Both the position numbers and the translations under genes were made by a program. Below the pieces are notes generated by a model, which searched no databases, was not told the origin of the DNA, and saw nothing but the letters and a program-made list of their open reading frames with translations. Below, one piece after another: positions 26,903-36,428 of a stretch of 64,000 nucleotides of DNA. The stretch lies in assembly GCF_003425685.1 (NCBI RefSeq), contig NZ_QJKM01000005.1, positions 248,001-312,000 of the forward strand, written 5' to 3'. Within the stretch, counting starts at the first letter, position 1. Each line of letters starts with the position of its first letter. The DNA comes from Rhizobium terrae. Lineage in GTDB: Bacteria > Pseudomonadota > Alphaproteobacteria > Rhizobiales > Rhizobiaceae.

Positions 26903-28102
26903 ATGCCCGCCTTCAATCCGCGTTTTAACCCCTTGGTCGAAAAGCTCTCGCCGCCGCCGGTGCCCTCCGTCGCCGCCTGGGGGCGTGCCTATGACGGATC
27001 GAGGGGGCCGCTGATCGATCTTTCGCAGGCGGTGCCCGGTTATCCGGCGCATCCGGACATGCTGAAACTGCTCGGCGAAACGGCATCGTCGACAACCTTC
27101 ACCGGCTACGGGCCGATCGAGGGTGAGACGGAACTGCGGCGCGTCTATGCGGAGCATGTTTCCGAGGTCTACGGCGCGTCGCTCGGGCTTGAAAACATCC
27201 ATATCACCTCCGGCTGCAATCAGGCCTTCGTCTGCGCCGCAATGACGGTCGCAGGTCCAGGCAGCACGGTGCTGATGACTGAACCCTTCTATTTCAACCA
27301 CGAAACCACGCTTGCCATGCTGGGCATCAAGACCGCTTTCGTGCCCTGTGCCGCAGAGAACGGTTTTCTGCCGGACCTCGTTGGCATCGAGGCGGCCATC
27401 ACTCCGGAGGTCCGGGCTCTGGCGCTCGTCTCTCCCAACAACCCGACCGGGGCGATCTATCCGCCGTCGCTGCTCGAAGCGATCTTCAAGCTCTGCCGCG
27501 AGAAGGGCATCTGGCTGATCCTCGACGAAACCTATCGCGATTTCATGCCCGCCGCCGGCCCTGCTAAGGGAGGAATGGCGCCGCATACGCTCTTCAGCCT
27601 CGACGGCTGGCAGGAAACCTTGATCGACCTTTACAGCTTTTCCAAATCCTTCTGCATTCCCGGTCACCGGCTGGGCGCGATCACGGCGGGTGCAGCGGCG
27701 GTCCAGCAGATCGCCAAGATCATGGACAACTTGCAGATCTGCGCTCCTCGCGCCGCCCAGGGTGCCGTCGCCAAGGCGTTGCCGATTCTGGCAGACTGGC
27801 GGGAGGAAAATCGGCAGGAGATCGGCCGCCGGGCCAATGCACTGAAGGCTGTGATGCGCGCCGCGAACGACTGGAAACTCGATGCGATCGGCGCCTATTT
27901 CGCCTTCGTGCGCCATCCCTTTCCCGGCAAGGGCTCGGCGGAAGTGGCGGAAAAGCTCGCCAGAGAGGCGGGTATCATCTGTATTCCAGGAGCCTATTTC
28001 GGCGAAAGCCAGCAGAACTATCTGCGTTTCGCCTTCGCCAATGCGGACGTGCCGACGATCGCGCTTCTGGAAGAACGTTTGAAGAACTTTTCCCTGTCGT
28101 AA
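26903..28102 (+). CDS. Class I/II PLP aminotransferase
   Basis: An aspartate-aminotransferase-fold enzyme of 399 residues. TSGCNQAF (phosphate loop), SPNNPTGAIYPP, LILDETYRDF (Asp/Tyr to the cofactor ring) and SFSKSFCIPGHRLGAI (PLP Lys) are in the right order. It starts at the ATG before PAFNPRFNP; the ribosome site is weak. The substrate is not clear. It is 28 bases upstream of the DUF763 gene and may share its transcript. Confidence 0.9.
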   Translation: MPAFNPRFNPLVEKLSPPPVPSVAAWGRAYDGSRGPLIDLSQAVPGYPAHPDMLKLLGETASSTTFTGYGPIEGETELRRVYAEHVSEVYGASLGLENIHITSGCNQAFVCAAMTVAGPGSTVLMTEPFYFNHETTLAMLGIKTAFVPCAAENGFLPDLVGIEAAITPEVRALALVSPNNPTGAIYPPSLLEAIFKLCREKGIWLILDETYRDFMPAAGPAKGGMAPHTLFSLDGWQETLIDLYSFSKSFCIPGHRLGAITAGAAAVQQIAKIMDNLQICAPRAAQGAVAKALPILADWREENRQEIGRRANALKAVMRAANDWKLDAIGAYFAFVRHPFPGKGSAEVAEKLAREAGIICIPGAYFGESQQNYLRFAFANADVPTIALLEERLKNFSLS

Positions 28103-28129
28103 AGCCGATCGCCCGTATATAAGCGGGCC

Positions 28130-29386
28130 ATGGTTCAAAGAGCAGGCAGTGCCGATCTTCCGCTGCACGGCGGCCGGGTTCCCCGGTGGCTCGGAGAGCG
28201 CATGACCAGGCTCGGTGCGATCATCACGCAGGCGATCATCATCGAATATGGCCGTGACGAGCTGCTCAGGCGGCTGGCGCATCCCTTCTGGTTCCAGTCC
28301 TTCGGCTGTGTCATGGGCATGGACTGGCATTCGTCGGGCATCACCACCAGTGTCATCGGCGCATTGAAACGCGGTTTGACGCCGATGGCCGGCGAACTCG
28401 GCGTCCATGTCTGCGGCGGCCGCGGCCAGAACTCGCGCAAAACACCGGACGAACTGATCGCCATCGGAGACCGGGTAGGCATCGACGGCAGTGGCCTGGC
28501 AAATACCAGCCGGCTCGTCGCCAAGGTGGACAGCGCGGCGGTGCAGGATGGTTTCGACCTCTACTTGCACGGCTTCATCGTCACCGACGATGGCAAGTGG
28601 GTGGTGGTGCAGCAGGGCATGAACGGCGACAGGCGGCAGGCGCGGCGTTATCATTGGCTGTCGGAAGGCATCACCAGTTTCGTGGATTCCCCGCATGCGG
28701 CGATCGAGGGACGCAGGCAGGGCGAGATCGTCAATCTCGCAGACCACCGCGCCGATGCCTCTCGCAAGGGCCAACTCGATCTTCTGGCGACGCTCGGGCC
28801 GGATCGCATCGTCCGCGAGGTGATCGCGCTCGATCCGTCTTTGAAGCCCAAGAAATTGGCGCAGCCGATGTTGCCGCATCTCATCATGCCGGCGCATCAC
28901 GATGTCCGAGAGGAGGACGTCAACATGAAGCGACTGCACGGCACGCTCGCTGCCGCAGCTGATCGCGGACCGGAGGATTTCGAGCAGCTTCTATTGATGC
29001 CGGGCGTCGGCGCCCGCACCGTCAAGGCGCTCGCCATGGTGGCGGAAGTGGTGCATGGCGCGCCGTGCCGCTTTTCCGATCCGGCGCGCTTTTCGCTCGC
29101 CCATGGCGGCAAGGACCGCGAGCCGTTTCCGGTGCCGATCAAGGTTTATGACGAAACGATCCGGGTGATGAAATCAGCGGTCGGCAAGGCAAGGCTTGGC
29201 CGCGAGGAGGAGATGCAAGCGCTCAAACGGCTGGATGATCAGGCGCGGCAAATGGAAAAATATGTGACCGGCCCCGATCTCAAGGAAATCGTTGCCGGCG
29301 AATACCGCCATTCGCACGAATGGGGTGGCCGCAGCGTCTTCGGTTTCGAGCCGCCGCCGCAAGGTATCGAGAAGTGCAGCGGCTGA
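28130..29386 (+). CDS. DUF763-family protein
   Basis: A 418-residue protein of unknown function that matches the DUF763 family from its first residues (GSADLPLHGGRVPRWL; FGCVMGMDWHSSGITTSVIGALKRG; HVCGGRGQNSRKTP). LLMPGVGARTVKALAMV near residues 285-302 is a helix-hairpin-helix-like motif typical of DNA-binding proteins. The family is best known from archaea and thermophiles, so a rhizobial copy is notable. The start is the first ATG because the conserved N-terminus needs it, although a later ATG at 28202 has the better ribosome site. A small GCCCG/CGGGC hairpin sits just before the start. Confidence 0.85.
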   Translation: MVQRAGSADLPLHGGRVPRWLGERMTRLGAIITQAIIIEYGRDELLRRLAHPFWFQSFGCVMGMDWHSSGITTSVIGALKRGLTPMAGELGVHVCGGRGQNSRKTPDELIAIGDRVGIDGSGLANTSRLVAKVDSAAVQDGFDLYLHGFIVTDDGKWVVVQQGMNGDRRQARRYHWLSEGITSFVDSPHAAIEGRRQGEIVNLADHRADASRKGQLDLLATLGPDRIVREVIALDPSLKPKKLAQPMLPHLIMPAHHDVREEDVNMKRLHGTLAAAADRGPEDFEQLLLMPGVGARTVKALAMVAEVVHGAPCRFSDPARFSLAHGGKDREPFPVPIKVYDETIRVMKSAVGKARLGREEEMQALKRLDDQARQMEKYVTGPDLKEIVAGEYRHSHEWGGRSVFGFEPPPQGIEKCSG

Positions 29387-29543
29387 TCCGGGAACGGTTT
29401 CAGATGCGATCGGACGCCGGCCTTTACGCGAAAAGGTCCGCGAAAAAGGACACGCGATGAAGCGGCTCACTGGATCCCAGTCCTGGGATGCGGTGCAGGA
29501 TCTTCCGTGCACCGAGAGTTAGGCATCTCCTTGGGCGTGCGGC

Positions 29544-31160
29544 TCAGGCCGTTGCGCCGATAGTCTTCGTCTGGTGGATCTCGATCAGCGACGGCCCTTT
29601 GTGGCGTCGGAATCCCTGCAGTGCGGCCGGCAGTTCCCCGACATCGGCAAGCCGCACCGCCGGCAGGCCGAAGGCCTCGGCAATCTTCAGGAAATCCGGT
29701 GCGGAGGGTTTGACACCTTCCGGCGCGATACCGTTTTCGAGCATGTAGGTCTCGATTTCCTGGTAACCGTCATTGTTCCAGACAAGGAAGACGACGTTCG
29801 CGCCGGCATCCTTCGCCGAACCGATTTCAGCTAACGTGAACTGCAGCCCGCCATCGCCGGTAAGGCAGACGACGGGGGTATCGGGCTCGGCAATCGCTGC
29901 GCCTATGGCGGCCGGCGGGCCATATCCGAGCGCGCCGTAGCCTGTCGCGGCATTGAACCAGCCATGCGGACGGCCGGCTTCGTAGTAGAGATTGCCCGCG
30001 TAGACGGCCTGGGTGCTGTCGCCGACGATGATCGCGCCGGGCAGCGCATCGCGAACCTTGTCAAGAATACCGATCTCGACCCGCATTTTCGGCGTGAGTT
30101 CGGCCTGGGCCGCTTCCCGCGCTTGCGCGGCACGCACGGCGCCGCCGGACTGCAGTCGGTTGCCCGCGCCGACGGCTGCGCAGAGGTCGGCTGCCGCGTT
30201 TTCCGCCGAGGAGAGAACGGAAAGCACCGCCCTGGGGCCGCGGGCGAGCTGGGCGGCGTCGATGTCGATACGGATCAGGCTGTCGAGTTCGGGGAAGCCG
30301 CTGTCGGCATACATGTCGTAATCGGTCTGGCCCATCTGGGTGCCGAAGGCGAGAACCAGATCGGCCTCGGCGATCAGCCTGCGGACGGATCCGAGGCTCG
30401 GGCTTGCCGGCACGGAGAGCGGAGAATGGGCGAAAGCGCCGCGGGCATTGGTCGTCGTCACAAGCGGCGCATCGAGCCGTTCGGCGAGCGCCAGGATATC
30501 CTTTGCGGCAGGCACGGCACCGCCGCCAACCAGAATGACCGGTTTTCGTGAAGAAAGGCAGCGGGAGGCGGCCACGTCGATCGTCGCCGCATCGGCACGC
30601 GGCCGGGGGGGCGCGATGTTGCGCAGGCGCGGAGGTTTTATTTGCGCAGCCATGACGTCGATCGGGATTTCGATATGCACCGGCCCCGGCCGGCCCGAGC
30701 GCAGGATTGCGAAGGCGCGCTCCATGACGTCGGCCAGGTCCTCGGGTTCGTGCAGCGTGTGCGACATCAGCGCCAGCGTCGCCATCATGCCGCGCTGGTC
30801 CGGCAGTTCGTGCAGGCGCCCACGGCCGTGGCCGAGCGTGGCGCGGGCGTTGACGCCGGAGATCACCAGCATCGGCACGGAGTCCTGATAGGCCTGCGCC
30901 ATCGGCGTGATGATATTGGTCAGCCCCGGCCCGGTGATGACGAGGCAGACGCCCGGCTTGCCGCTGACGCGGGCATAACCGTCCGCCATGAAGCCCGCGC
31001 CCTGTTCGTGCCGCGGCGTGACGTGGCGGATCTTTGAGGCGGCAAGGCCGCGATAAAGCTCGACGGTGTGGACGCCGGGAATGCCGAAGACGACGTCCAC
31101 GCCGTTGACCTCCAGGAGGTCGATCAACGTTTCGCCGACCGTCTTCAGCCTATCGGACAT
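29544..31160 (-). CDS. aruI: 2-ketoarginine (5-guanidino-2-oxopentanoate) decarboxylase-like
   Basis: A thiamine-diphosphate enzyme of 538 residues with the acetolactate-synthase fold. VVFGIPGVHTVELYRGL and RHEQGAGFMADGYAR (cofactor Glu) lie in the N-terminal domain, and GDGGLQFTLAEIGSAKDAG with VWNND near residues 425-460 form the TDP/metal motif. The sequence matches the group named for the arginine transaminase pathway (AruI), which turns 2-ketoarginine into 4-guanidinobutyraldehyde. The aminotransferase immediately upstream overlaps it by eleven bases and would supply the keto acid. The substrate is inferred from family and context. Confidence 0.85.
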   Translation of the reverse strand: MSDRLKTVGETLIDLLEVNGVDVVFGIPGVHTVELYRGLAASKIRHVTPRHEQGAGFMADGYARVSGKPGVCLVITGPGLTNIITPMAQAYQDSVPMLVISGVNARATLGHGRGRLHELPDQRGMMATLALMSHTLHEPEDLADVMERAFAILRSGRPGPVHIEIPIDVMAAQIKPPRLRNIAPPRPRADAATIDVAASRCLSSRKPVILVGGGAVPAAKDILALAERLDAPLVTTTNARGAFAHSPLSVPASPSLGSVRRLIAEADLVLAFGTQMGQTDYDMYADSGFPELDSLIRIDIDAAQLARGPRAVLSVLSSAENAAADLCAAVGAGNRLQSGGAVRAAQAREAAQAELTPKMRVEIGILDKVRDALPGAIIVGDSTQAVYAGNLYYEAGRPHGWFNAATGYGALGYGPPAAIGAAIAEPDTPVVCLTGDGGLQFTLAEIGSAKDAGANVVFLVWNNDGYQEIETYMLENGIAPEGVKPSAPDFLKIAEAFGLPAVRLADVGELPAALQGFRRHKGPSLIEIHQTKTIGATA

Positions 31161-32352
31161 GCAAGGGGGCCTCCTTGCGCGAGACGATACGGCTCGCCAG
31201 GTCGCCGATGCGGCCCATAGCGGTCGCAACGACATCCTCCGGCACCGTCAGCGAGATGCGCAGGAAGCCGGCGGCCTGGTCGCCGAAGGAGGTGCCAGGC
31301 ATGACGGCGACCTTTTCCTCGCGCAGCAGCTCCCAGGCGAATTCCTCGCCGTTCAGGCCGGTGGCGGTGACATCGAGCAGGATGAACATTCCGCCTTCAG
31401 GCGCCATCGGCTTGATCAGATTGCTGCCGGCAAAGGCTTTTTCGACGATCGCGGCCCGGCGGCGGTAGTTTTCACGCATGACGTCGGCAGTATCGAAATG
31501 CTGCGTCAATGCCATGGCGGTCATGTCGGAAATGAAGGGCTGCACGCCGAAAAGCATGGTTTCGGAAACCGGTAGCAGCCTTTCGCAGAATTCTTCCGGC
31601 CCGGCGGCCCAGCCGCTGCGGAAACCCGGTGCCGCGTGGGATTTCGAGATCGACGAAACGACGATCGTACGCTCGGCGAGTTCCGGAATATCGAAGGGCG
31701 AAGCGAAGGCCGTGCCTTCGAAGATCAGCTGTTCATAGACTTCGTCGCAGACGATCCAGAGATCATGCTTGCGGCAGACTTCGCCGATCGCCGCGATCTC
31801 GGCGGCCTTGAGGACGGCGCCTGTCGGGTTATGCGGCGTGTTGAGCAACAGGACGCGAGCCTCCGGCGTGATCGCTCGTTCGAGGTCGTCCGCCTGCAGA
31901 TGGAATTTCCTTTCGGGGCGCAGCGGCACGGGAATCATATGTGCGCCGGTCGAGGCGATGACGCCTTCATAGGTCGCATAAAGCGGGTCGCCGACCAGTA
32001 CGCCGTCGCCGGCTTCGACCAGGCCCGTCATGACGCCGTAAAGTGCGGTCTGGGTGCCCGGAAAACAGAGGAAATTGCGTTCGGTGACGCCTGGCCGCCG
32101 CTTCGAATATTTCTCGACCAACGCCTTCAGCACCGGCGGTTCGCCGCGGCCGTTGGAATAACGGGTGCGGCCGGCATACATGGCGCGGGCGGCCTCGTCG
32201 AGCAGCGCCTTGTCGGGTGCGACGTCCGGCTCGCCGATGGTCAGCTCGATGATATCCTCGCCGGCGCCCTTCATGCGCCGGGCGGTGAGGTGAAGCGCCC
32301 AGCGGCCGGAGCCGAGATGGGCGAGACGGTCGGTGATCGAGGCATAACGCAT
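31150..32352 (-). CDS. PLP aminotransferase, probable arginine transaminase
   Basis: A class I aminotransferase of 400 residues (MRYASITDRLAHLGSG start). Motifs: ELTIGEPD, LNTPHNPTGAV, WIVCDEVYEQL and SSISKSHAAPGFRSGW with the PLP Lys. It is the AruH-type partner of the decarboxylase downstream: arginine plus a keto acid gives 2-ketoarginine. It lies sixteen bases after the TetR stop in one leftward operon. The start chosen is the ATG at the point where family similarity begins; the frame is open upstream but runs through the TetR gene. Confidence 0.87.
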   Translation of the reverse strand: MRYASITDRLAHLGSGRWALHLTARRMKGAGEDIIELTIGEPDVAPDKALLDEAARAMYAGRTRYSNGRGEPPVLKALVEKYSKRRPGVTERNFLCFPGTQTALYGVMTGLVEAGDGVLVGDPLYATYEGVIASTGAHMIPVPLRPERKFHLQADDLERAITPEARVLLLNTPHNPTGAVLKAAEIAAIGEVCRKHDLWIVCDEVYEQLIFEGTAFASPFDIPELAERTIVVSSISKSHAAPGFRSGWAAGPEEFCERLLPVSETMLFGVQPFISDMTAMALTQHFDTADVMRENYRRRAAIVEKAFAGSNLIKPMAPEGGMFILLDVTATGLNGEEFAWELLREEKVAVMPGTSFGDQAAGFLRISLTVPEDVVATAMGRIGDLASRIVSRKEAPLHVR

Positions 32353-32368
32353 CGGCTTCGTCCTTTTG

Positions 32369-33031
32369 TTATCGTTGTTCTTTTTGTTGCTGTTCGGCGG
32401 AAAGCTCGCCGGGCGCCAGGCGCAGCAGCGCCTCGACGGAGGTGAGGGCATTTTCCGCCAGTTCCCTGTCCGCGAAGAGATCTGCGGCCAGCGTTCCTTC
32501 AAGCCAGAGCCCATCGACCAGCGCGTTCAGCGCGATCGCGTGGCGGCGGCATTCCTGCGGGCCGACCGCCCGCTTCTCCTCGCGGAAGAAGGCGGTGAGC
32601 AGGGTTTCAAGCGCCTCCAGAAAGGCGAGGTAGTTTTCGCGATGGACAGCCGCAAATGTCGGATCGGTTTGGATATGGCTGATGAAGGCTGCCCAGAGCG
32701 ACAGCGTGCGCGGGTCGGTGACCGGTGGCGTCACATTAGCAACGATGAAACGACGTAGGCGCGACCTGGCGTTTTCCCCTTCAATAGCCGCCGCGATCGC
32801 CGTTTCGGTCATGCCGGTCATGACCTTGCGGTAAGCTGCCTGCAACATCTGGTCCTTGCCGGCGAAATAGTGGCGGATCAGCCCTCCGGTGACGCCGGCG
32901 CGAGTAGCGATCTGGCGCACCGTGGCTCCCTGGATGCCGAATTCGGCAATGCAGTCCAGCGTGGCGGCGATCAGATCCTCGCGCCGCTCGGCCTCGCTGG
33001 CACGGTGATAGGAGCGGCGGTTCACCGTCAT
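32369..33031 (-). CDS. TetR-family regulator, BetI-like
   Basis: A 220-residue TetR protein with its helix-turn-helix near residues 16-60 (TLDCIAEFGIQGATVRQIATRAG, VTGGLIRHYFAGKDQML) and a C-terminal domain of the BetI type. It starts within the stop of the DDAH-like gene and lies inside the arginine operon, so it probably controls that operon and the divergent ABC importer. A TTATT/AATAA dyad near 33959-33980 in the divergent promoter is a possible site but is weak. Confidence 0.88.
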   Translation of the reverse strand: MTVNRRSYHRASEAERREDLIAATLDCIAEFGIQGATVRQIATRAGVTGGLIRHYFAGKDQMLQAAYRKVMTGMTETAIAAAIEGENARSRLRRFIVANVTPPVTDPRTLSLWAAFISHIQTDPTFAAVHRENYLAFLEALETLLTAFFREEKRAVGPQECRRHAIALNALVDGLWLEGTLAADLFADRELAENALTSVEALLRLAPGELSAEQQQKEQR

Positions 33032-33900
33032 CTCCTCAGGACCGGCCGGGTCAGGCAGGTCGGTCCGCCCTCGCAGGCGATGCAGAGCGCGTCGCCTTCG
33101 AATGTTTCGACCACGCAGCCATGCGCTTCCATCAATTCCTTGGTGATGGGAAAACCATCGACCATGATCACGTGGCCGGGGCTGGTGGGAAGAACGTTGA
33201 GATTGAGGCCGAAACTCTCGTGGAATTCCTTCTCCGATCCATGGATCAGCGTATAACCGCGCTCCCGCAGCATCATGTAGAGCGCGGCCGGCATCAGCGG
33301 TGCATGCACCAGTGCCAGTTTTTCGGCGAGCGGGCTGATCACCGACATGAGATGCAGGCAGGCCTCGACTCCCTGCCAGAGCGGCAAGTCGAAGCCGAGC
33401 ACGGTGACGCCGATCGGCTTCAGTATCGCCGAAAGCTGGTCGATGCCAGCCTGGTTGGTGCGCACACCGCGACCGATGGCCAGCGTATACCGGTCCACCC
33501 AGACGCAATCGCCGCCCTCGACGGTGCCGGGGGCCGTGATGCGGCCAAGAACCGGCACACCTGCTGCGGCGTAGGCCTTTTCATGCAAGTCGGGCTCGGA
33601 GGCGCGCAGCGTTTTGCCCATCCGCAACAGCACCGCCCCGTGGTCGGTCATCAGCGAAGGGTCATGGGTGAACATGGAGTCGGCAAGCCCGTCGCCGTCA
33701 TCTTCCATCCAGATGATCTCGACTCCGGATCTTTCGATCAGCCCGCTGAACTGTGCGTGCTGGCGGATCGCCTTTTCGGCGTCGAAGCCCGGGCCGTAAT
33801 GCCATTCAGCGGAATTCGCCTTTCTGAGGCTGTCGCCCGGGCGCCGCATCAGAACGCGCAGGAGGGGCGTCGACATGGCCTGAGAGCCGTAGGCGGTCAT
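33028..33900 (-). CDS. Dimethylarginine dimethylaminohydrolase / arginine-deiminase family
   Basis: A guanidino-group-modifying enzyme of 290 residues. The DDAH/arginine-deiminase fold is seen in DSMFTHDPSLMT, EGGDCVWVDRYTLAIGRGVRTN, ACLHLMSVISPLA (catalytic His) and GGPTCLTRPVLRR with the nucleophilic Cys near the C-terminus. DDAH converts N-methylated arginines to citrulline and methylamines; other members act on arginine or agmatine-like compounds. A GAGGAG site precedes the ATG. As first gene of the TetR-aminotransferase-decarboxylase operon it points to arginine or methylarginine as substrate. Confidence 0.85.
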   Translation of the reverse strand: MTAYGSQAMSTPLLRVLMRRPGDSLRKANSAEWHYGPGFDAEKAIRQHAQFSGLIERSGVEIIWMEDDGDGLADSMFTHDPSLMTDHGAVLLRMGKTLRASEPDLHEKAYAAAGVPVLGRITAPGTVEGGDCVWVDRYTLAIGRGVRTNQAGIDQLSAILKPIGVTVLGFDLPLWQGVEACLHLMSVISPLAEKLALVHAPLMPAALYMMLRERGYTLIHGSEKEFHESFGLNLNVLPTSPGHVIMVDGFPITKELMEAHGCVVETFEGDALCIACEGGPTCLTRPVLRR

Positions 33901-34107
33901 GAGGTCTCCTCGGGAAAACGATGCGGACGGATGCCGTTCTTTTTTCGGATTTGAAGCTTATTATACGCTTGAATAATTCCTGCACAAGTGCCAGACTTCT
34001 CTCCACAGGGCCGCGAAACCAGCGTCGCGCGCACCAAAAACGACAAGCTGGGGGAACAGTGCAAATGTGTGGATCGGCCTTGGATACGAGGCTGGCGGAC
34101 GGTGTCC

Positions 34108-34881
34108 ATGACGGATTCGGCGCAAGCCATCGAAGTCTCCAACCTGCATAAACGTTTCGGCCCTCTGGAGGTCTTGAAGGGCGTATCGCTGACGGCCCGG
34201 CAGGGCGATGTGATTGCCATTATCGGCGGCTCGGGTTCCGGCAAGTCCACGTTTCTCCGTTGCATCAACATGCTGGAACTGCCGAGTGCCGGCACGGTCA
34301 CCATCCATGGCGAGACGATCGCGATGAAGAAGGACGGGCATGGCGGCCTGATGCCTGCCGACCGCAAACAGGTGCAGCGCATTCGCTCCCGGCTCGGCAT
34401 GGTATTCCAAAGCTTCAACCTGTGGCAGCACATGACGGTGCTGCAGAACGTGATCGAAGTGCCGGTGCATGTGCTGAAGGTGCCGAGAGACAAGGCAGTG
34501 GAGACTGCCGAGACGCTGCTGCGCCGCGTCGGGCTTTACGAGAAGCGCGACGCCTATCCCGCCTTTCTTTCAGGCGGTCAGCAGCAGCGCGCCGCGATCG
34601 CCCGGGCGCTCGCCATCCAGCCGCTCGTCATGCTGTTCGACGAGCCGACCTCGGCGCTCGATCCGGAACTCGTCGGCGAAGTGCTTTCCGTCATCGGCGG
34701 CCTGGCGCGCGAGAAGCGCACGATGATTCTCGTCACCCATGAAATGAAATTTGCTCGCGAAGTCTCCAACCACGTCGTCTTCCTGCATGGCGGCGTCATC
34801 GAGGAACAGGGGCCTCCCGAGCAGCTCTTCGGCGCTCCGAAATCAGAACGGCTGAAGAAATTCATCAGCTCCATTCATTGA
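34108..34881 (+). CDS. Polar amino-acid ABC ATP-binding protein
   Basis: An ATPase of 257 residues of the HisP/GlnQ type. Walker A is GGSGSGKSTF near residue 37, the signature is LSGGQQQR, Walker B is VMLFDEPTSALDPE, and the switch His is in ILVTHEMKFAREV. The ATG used is the last good one before family similarity; a GTG six bases upstream is possible and the ribosome site is weak. It is divergent from the DDAH-like gene and first in an importer operon with the three genes downstream. Confidence 0.92.
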   Translation: MTDSAQAIEVSNLHKRFGPLEVLKGVSLTARQGDVIAIIGGSGSGKSTFLRCINMLELPSAGTVTIHGETIAMKKDGHGGLMPADRKQVQRIRSRLGMVFQSFNLWQHMTVLQNVIEVPVHVLKVPRDKAVETAETLLRRVGLYEKRDAYPAFLSGGQQQRAAIARALAIQPLVMLFDEPTSALDPELVGEVLSVIGGLAREKRTMILVTHEMKFAREVSNHVVFLHGGVIEEQGPPEQLFGAPKSERLKKFISSIH

Positions 34882-34913
34882 CTAAAACCAAAATAGAAAA
34901 AGGGGAAAAGATC

Positions 34914-35693
34914 ATGAAGAACATCATCAGGACCGTGGCAATGGCGGTCGCAATCGGGATTGCCTCGTTCGGAGCCGTGCAGGCACAGGAACTCAAGGTC
35001 GGTTTCGCCGCCGAGCCCTATCCTCCCTTCACCTCGCCGGATGCGAATGGCAAATGGATCGGCTGGGAAGTGGATTTCATGGATGCGATCTGTGCCGAAG
35101 CAAAGCTCAAATGCGTCATCACCCCGGTCGCCTGGGACGGCATCATTCCGGCGCTGACCACCAAGAAGATCGACATGATCATCGGCTCGATGTCGATCAC
35201 CGAGGAGCGCCTGAAGACGATCGATTTCTCCGATAAATATTACAACACGCCGACCGGCATCATCGGCCAGAAGTCGGAGAAGTTCGCCGCCACGCCTGAA
35301 GGCCTCAAGGGCAAGATCATCGGCGTGCAGGTGTCGACCATTCACCAGGACTACGCCAACAAATATTTCGGTCCCGGCGCTGCCGAGATCAAGGAATACC
35401 AGACACAGGACGAAGCGAACCAGGACCTTGCAGCCGGGCGCGTGGATGCGGTGCAGGCGGACGCGATCGCGCTCGATGCCTTCCTGAAATCCGACGCCGG
35501 CAAGTGCTGCGACCTGAAGGGCAATGTAAAGGACGATCCGGCCATTCTCGGCGCGGGTGTCGGCGTGGGGCTGCGCAAGGGCGAGACGGATCTGAAGAAC
35601 AAGATCAACGCGGCCATCAAGGCGATCCGCGCCAACGGCACCTACGACAAGTTCTCCAAGAAGTATTTCGACTTCGACGTCTACGGCGGCTGA
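34914..35693 (+). CDS. Polar amino-acid ABC substrate-binding protein
   Basis: A periplasmic family-3 binding protein of 259 residues. The signal peptide runs to about residue 24 (MKNIIRTVAMAVAIGIASFG..., AQA cleavage). The mature part begins ELKVGFAAEPYPPFT and has the normal domain order (GWEVDFMDAICAEAKLKC, SMSITEERLKTIDFS, VDAVQADAIALDAFL). AGGGGAAAAG precedes the ATG. Arginine or a methylated guanidino compound is the likely ligand, from the divergent catabolic operon. Two adjacent Cys (GKCCDL) near residue 200 could form a disulfide with Cys in the mature chain. Confidence 0.92.
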   Translation: MKNIIRTVAMAVAIGIASFGAVQAQELKVGFAAEPYPPFTSPDANGKWIGWEVDFMDAICAEAKLKCVITPVAWDGIIPALTTKKIDMIIGSMSITEERLKTIDFSDKYYNTPTGIIGQKSEKFAATPEGLKGKIIGVQVSTIHQDYANKYFGPGAAEIKEYQTQDEANQDLAAGRVDAVQADAIALDAFLKSDAGKCCDLKGNVKDDPAILGAGVGVGLRKGETDLKNKINAAIKAIRANGTYDKFSKKYFDFDVYGG

Positions 35694-35708
35694 CCGGCCT
35701 GACCCCGG

Positions 35709-36428
35709 ATGCCGTCCGGCCTCGAACTCCTCTCGCTCTCGCCGCCCGGCTGGGGCGGCGTCATGCTCGCCGGGCTTGTGGCTTCACTGGAGCTCGCCGT
35801 AGGCGGATACCTGCTTGGCCTCGCGATCGGTGTCGGCGGCGCCTTCGGCAAGCTTTATGGCGGGCCGATCCTGCGTGATCTCCTGGAGGTCTATACGACC
35901 GTCATCCGCGCCGTGCCGGAGCTGGTGCTGATCCTGCTTCTCTATTATGCGGGCACGGATGCGGTGAGCCAGCTCTTCCTGCTCGTCGGTCTGCCGGCGG
36001 TGGATATCAGCGGGCTTGCGGCCGGCATCTTCGTGATCGGCGTGGTGCAGGGCGCCTATTCCACGGAGGTGCTGCGCGGGGCGATCAAGGCCGTGCCGTC
36101 CGGCCAGATCGAGGCGGCGCGGGCCTATGGCATGTCGCCCCTGCTGACGCTCCGGCGGGTGACGCTGCCGGCCATGTTGCCCCATGCCATTCCCGGGCTT
36201 GCCAATCTCTGGATGATCGCCACCAAGGACACGGCGCTGCTCGCCGTCGTCGGTTTCAGCGAGCTGACGCTGGTGACGCGCCAGGCGGCAGGTTCCACCA
36301 AGGCCTACATGACCTTCTACCTTGCCGCCGGTATGCTCTATCTTCTGGTGACGCTCGTCTCGAACATCGTGATCGCGTTGATAGAACGGCATGCCCGGCG
36401 CGGCATGCCAAGGACGGGGTGGACATGA
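35709..36428 (+). CDS. Polar amino-acid ABC permease (HisQ-like)
   Basis: An inner-membrane subunit of 239 residues with the typical hydrophobic N-terminus (GVMLAGLVASLELAVGGYLL), VYTTVIRAVPELVLILLLYY and the coupling loop EAARAYGMSPLLTLRRVTLP near residues 140-160. It overlaps the second permease by four bases and pairs with it to form the channel. Confidence 0.92.
   Translation: MPSGLELLSLSPPGWGGVMLAGLVASLELAVGGYLLGLAIGVGGAFGKLYGGPILRDLLEVYTTVIRAVPELVLILLLYYAGTDAVSQLFLLVGLPAVDISGLAAGIFVIGVVQGAYSTEVLRGAIKAVPSGQIEAARAYGMSPLLTLRRVTLPAMLPHAIPGLANLWMIATKDTALLAVVGFSELTLVTRQAAGSTKAYMTFYLAAGMLYLLVTLVSNIVIALIERHARRGMPRTGWT

Noticed and set aside
29470..29520. Two short hairpins (ATCCCA/TGGGAT and GGTGCA/TGCACC) between convergent genes
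   Set aside because: The stems are only six pairs and there is no T run, so this is too weak to call a terminator.
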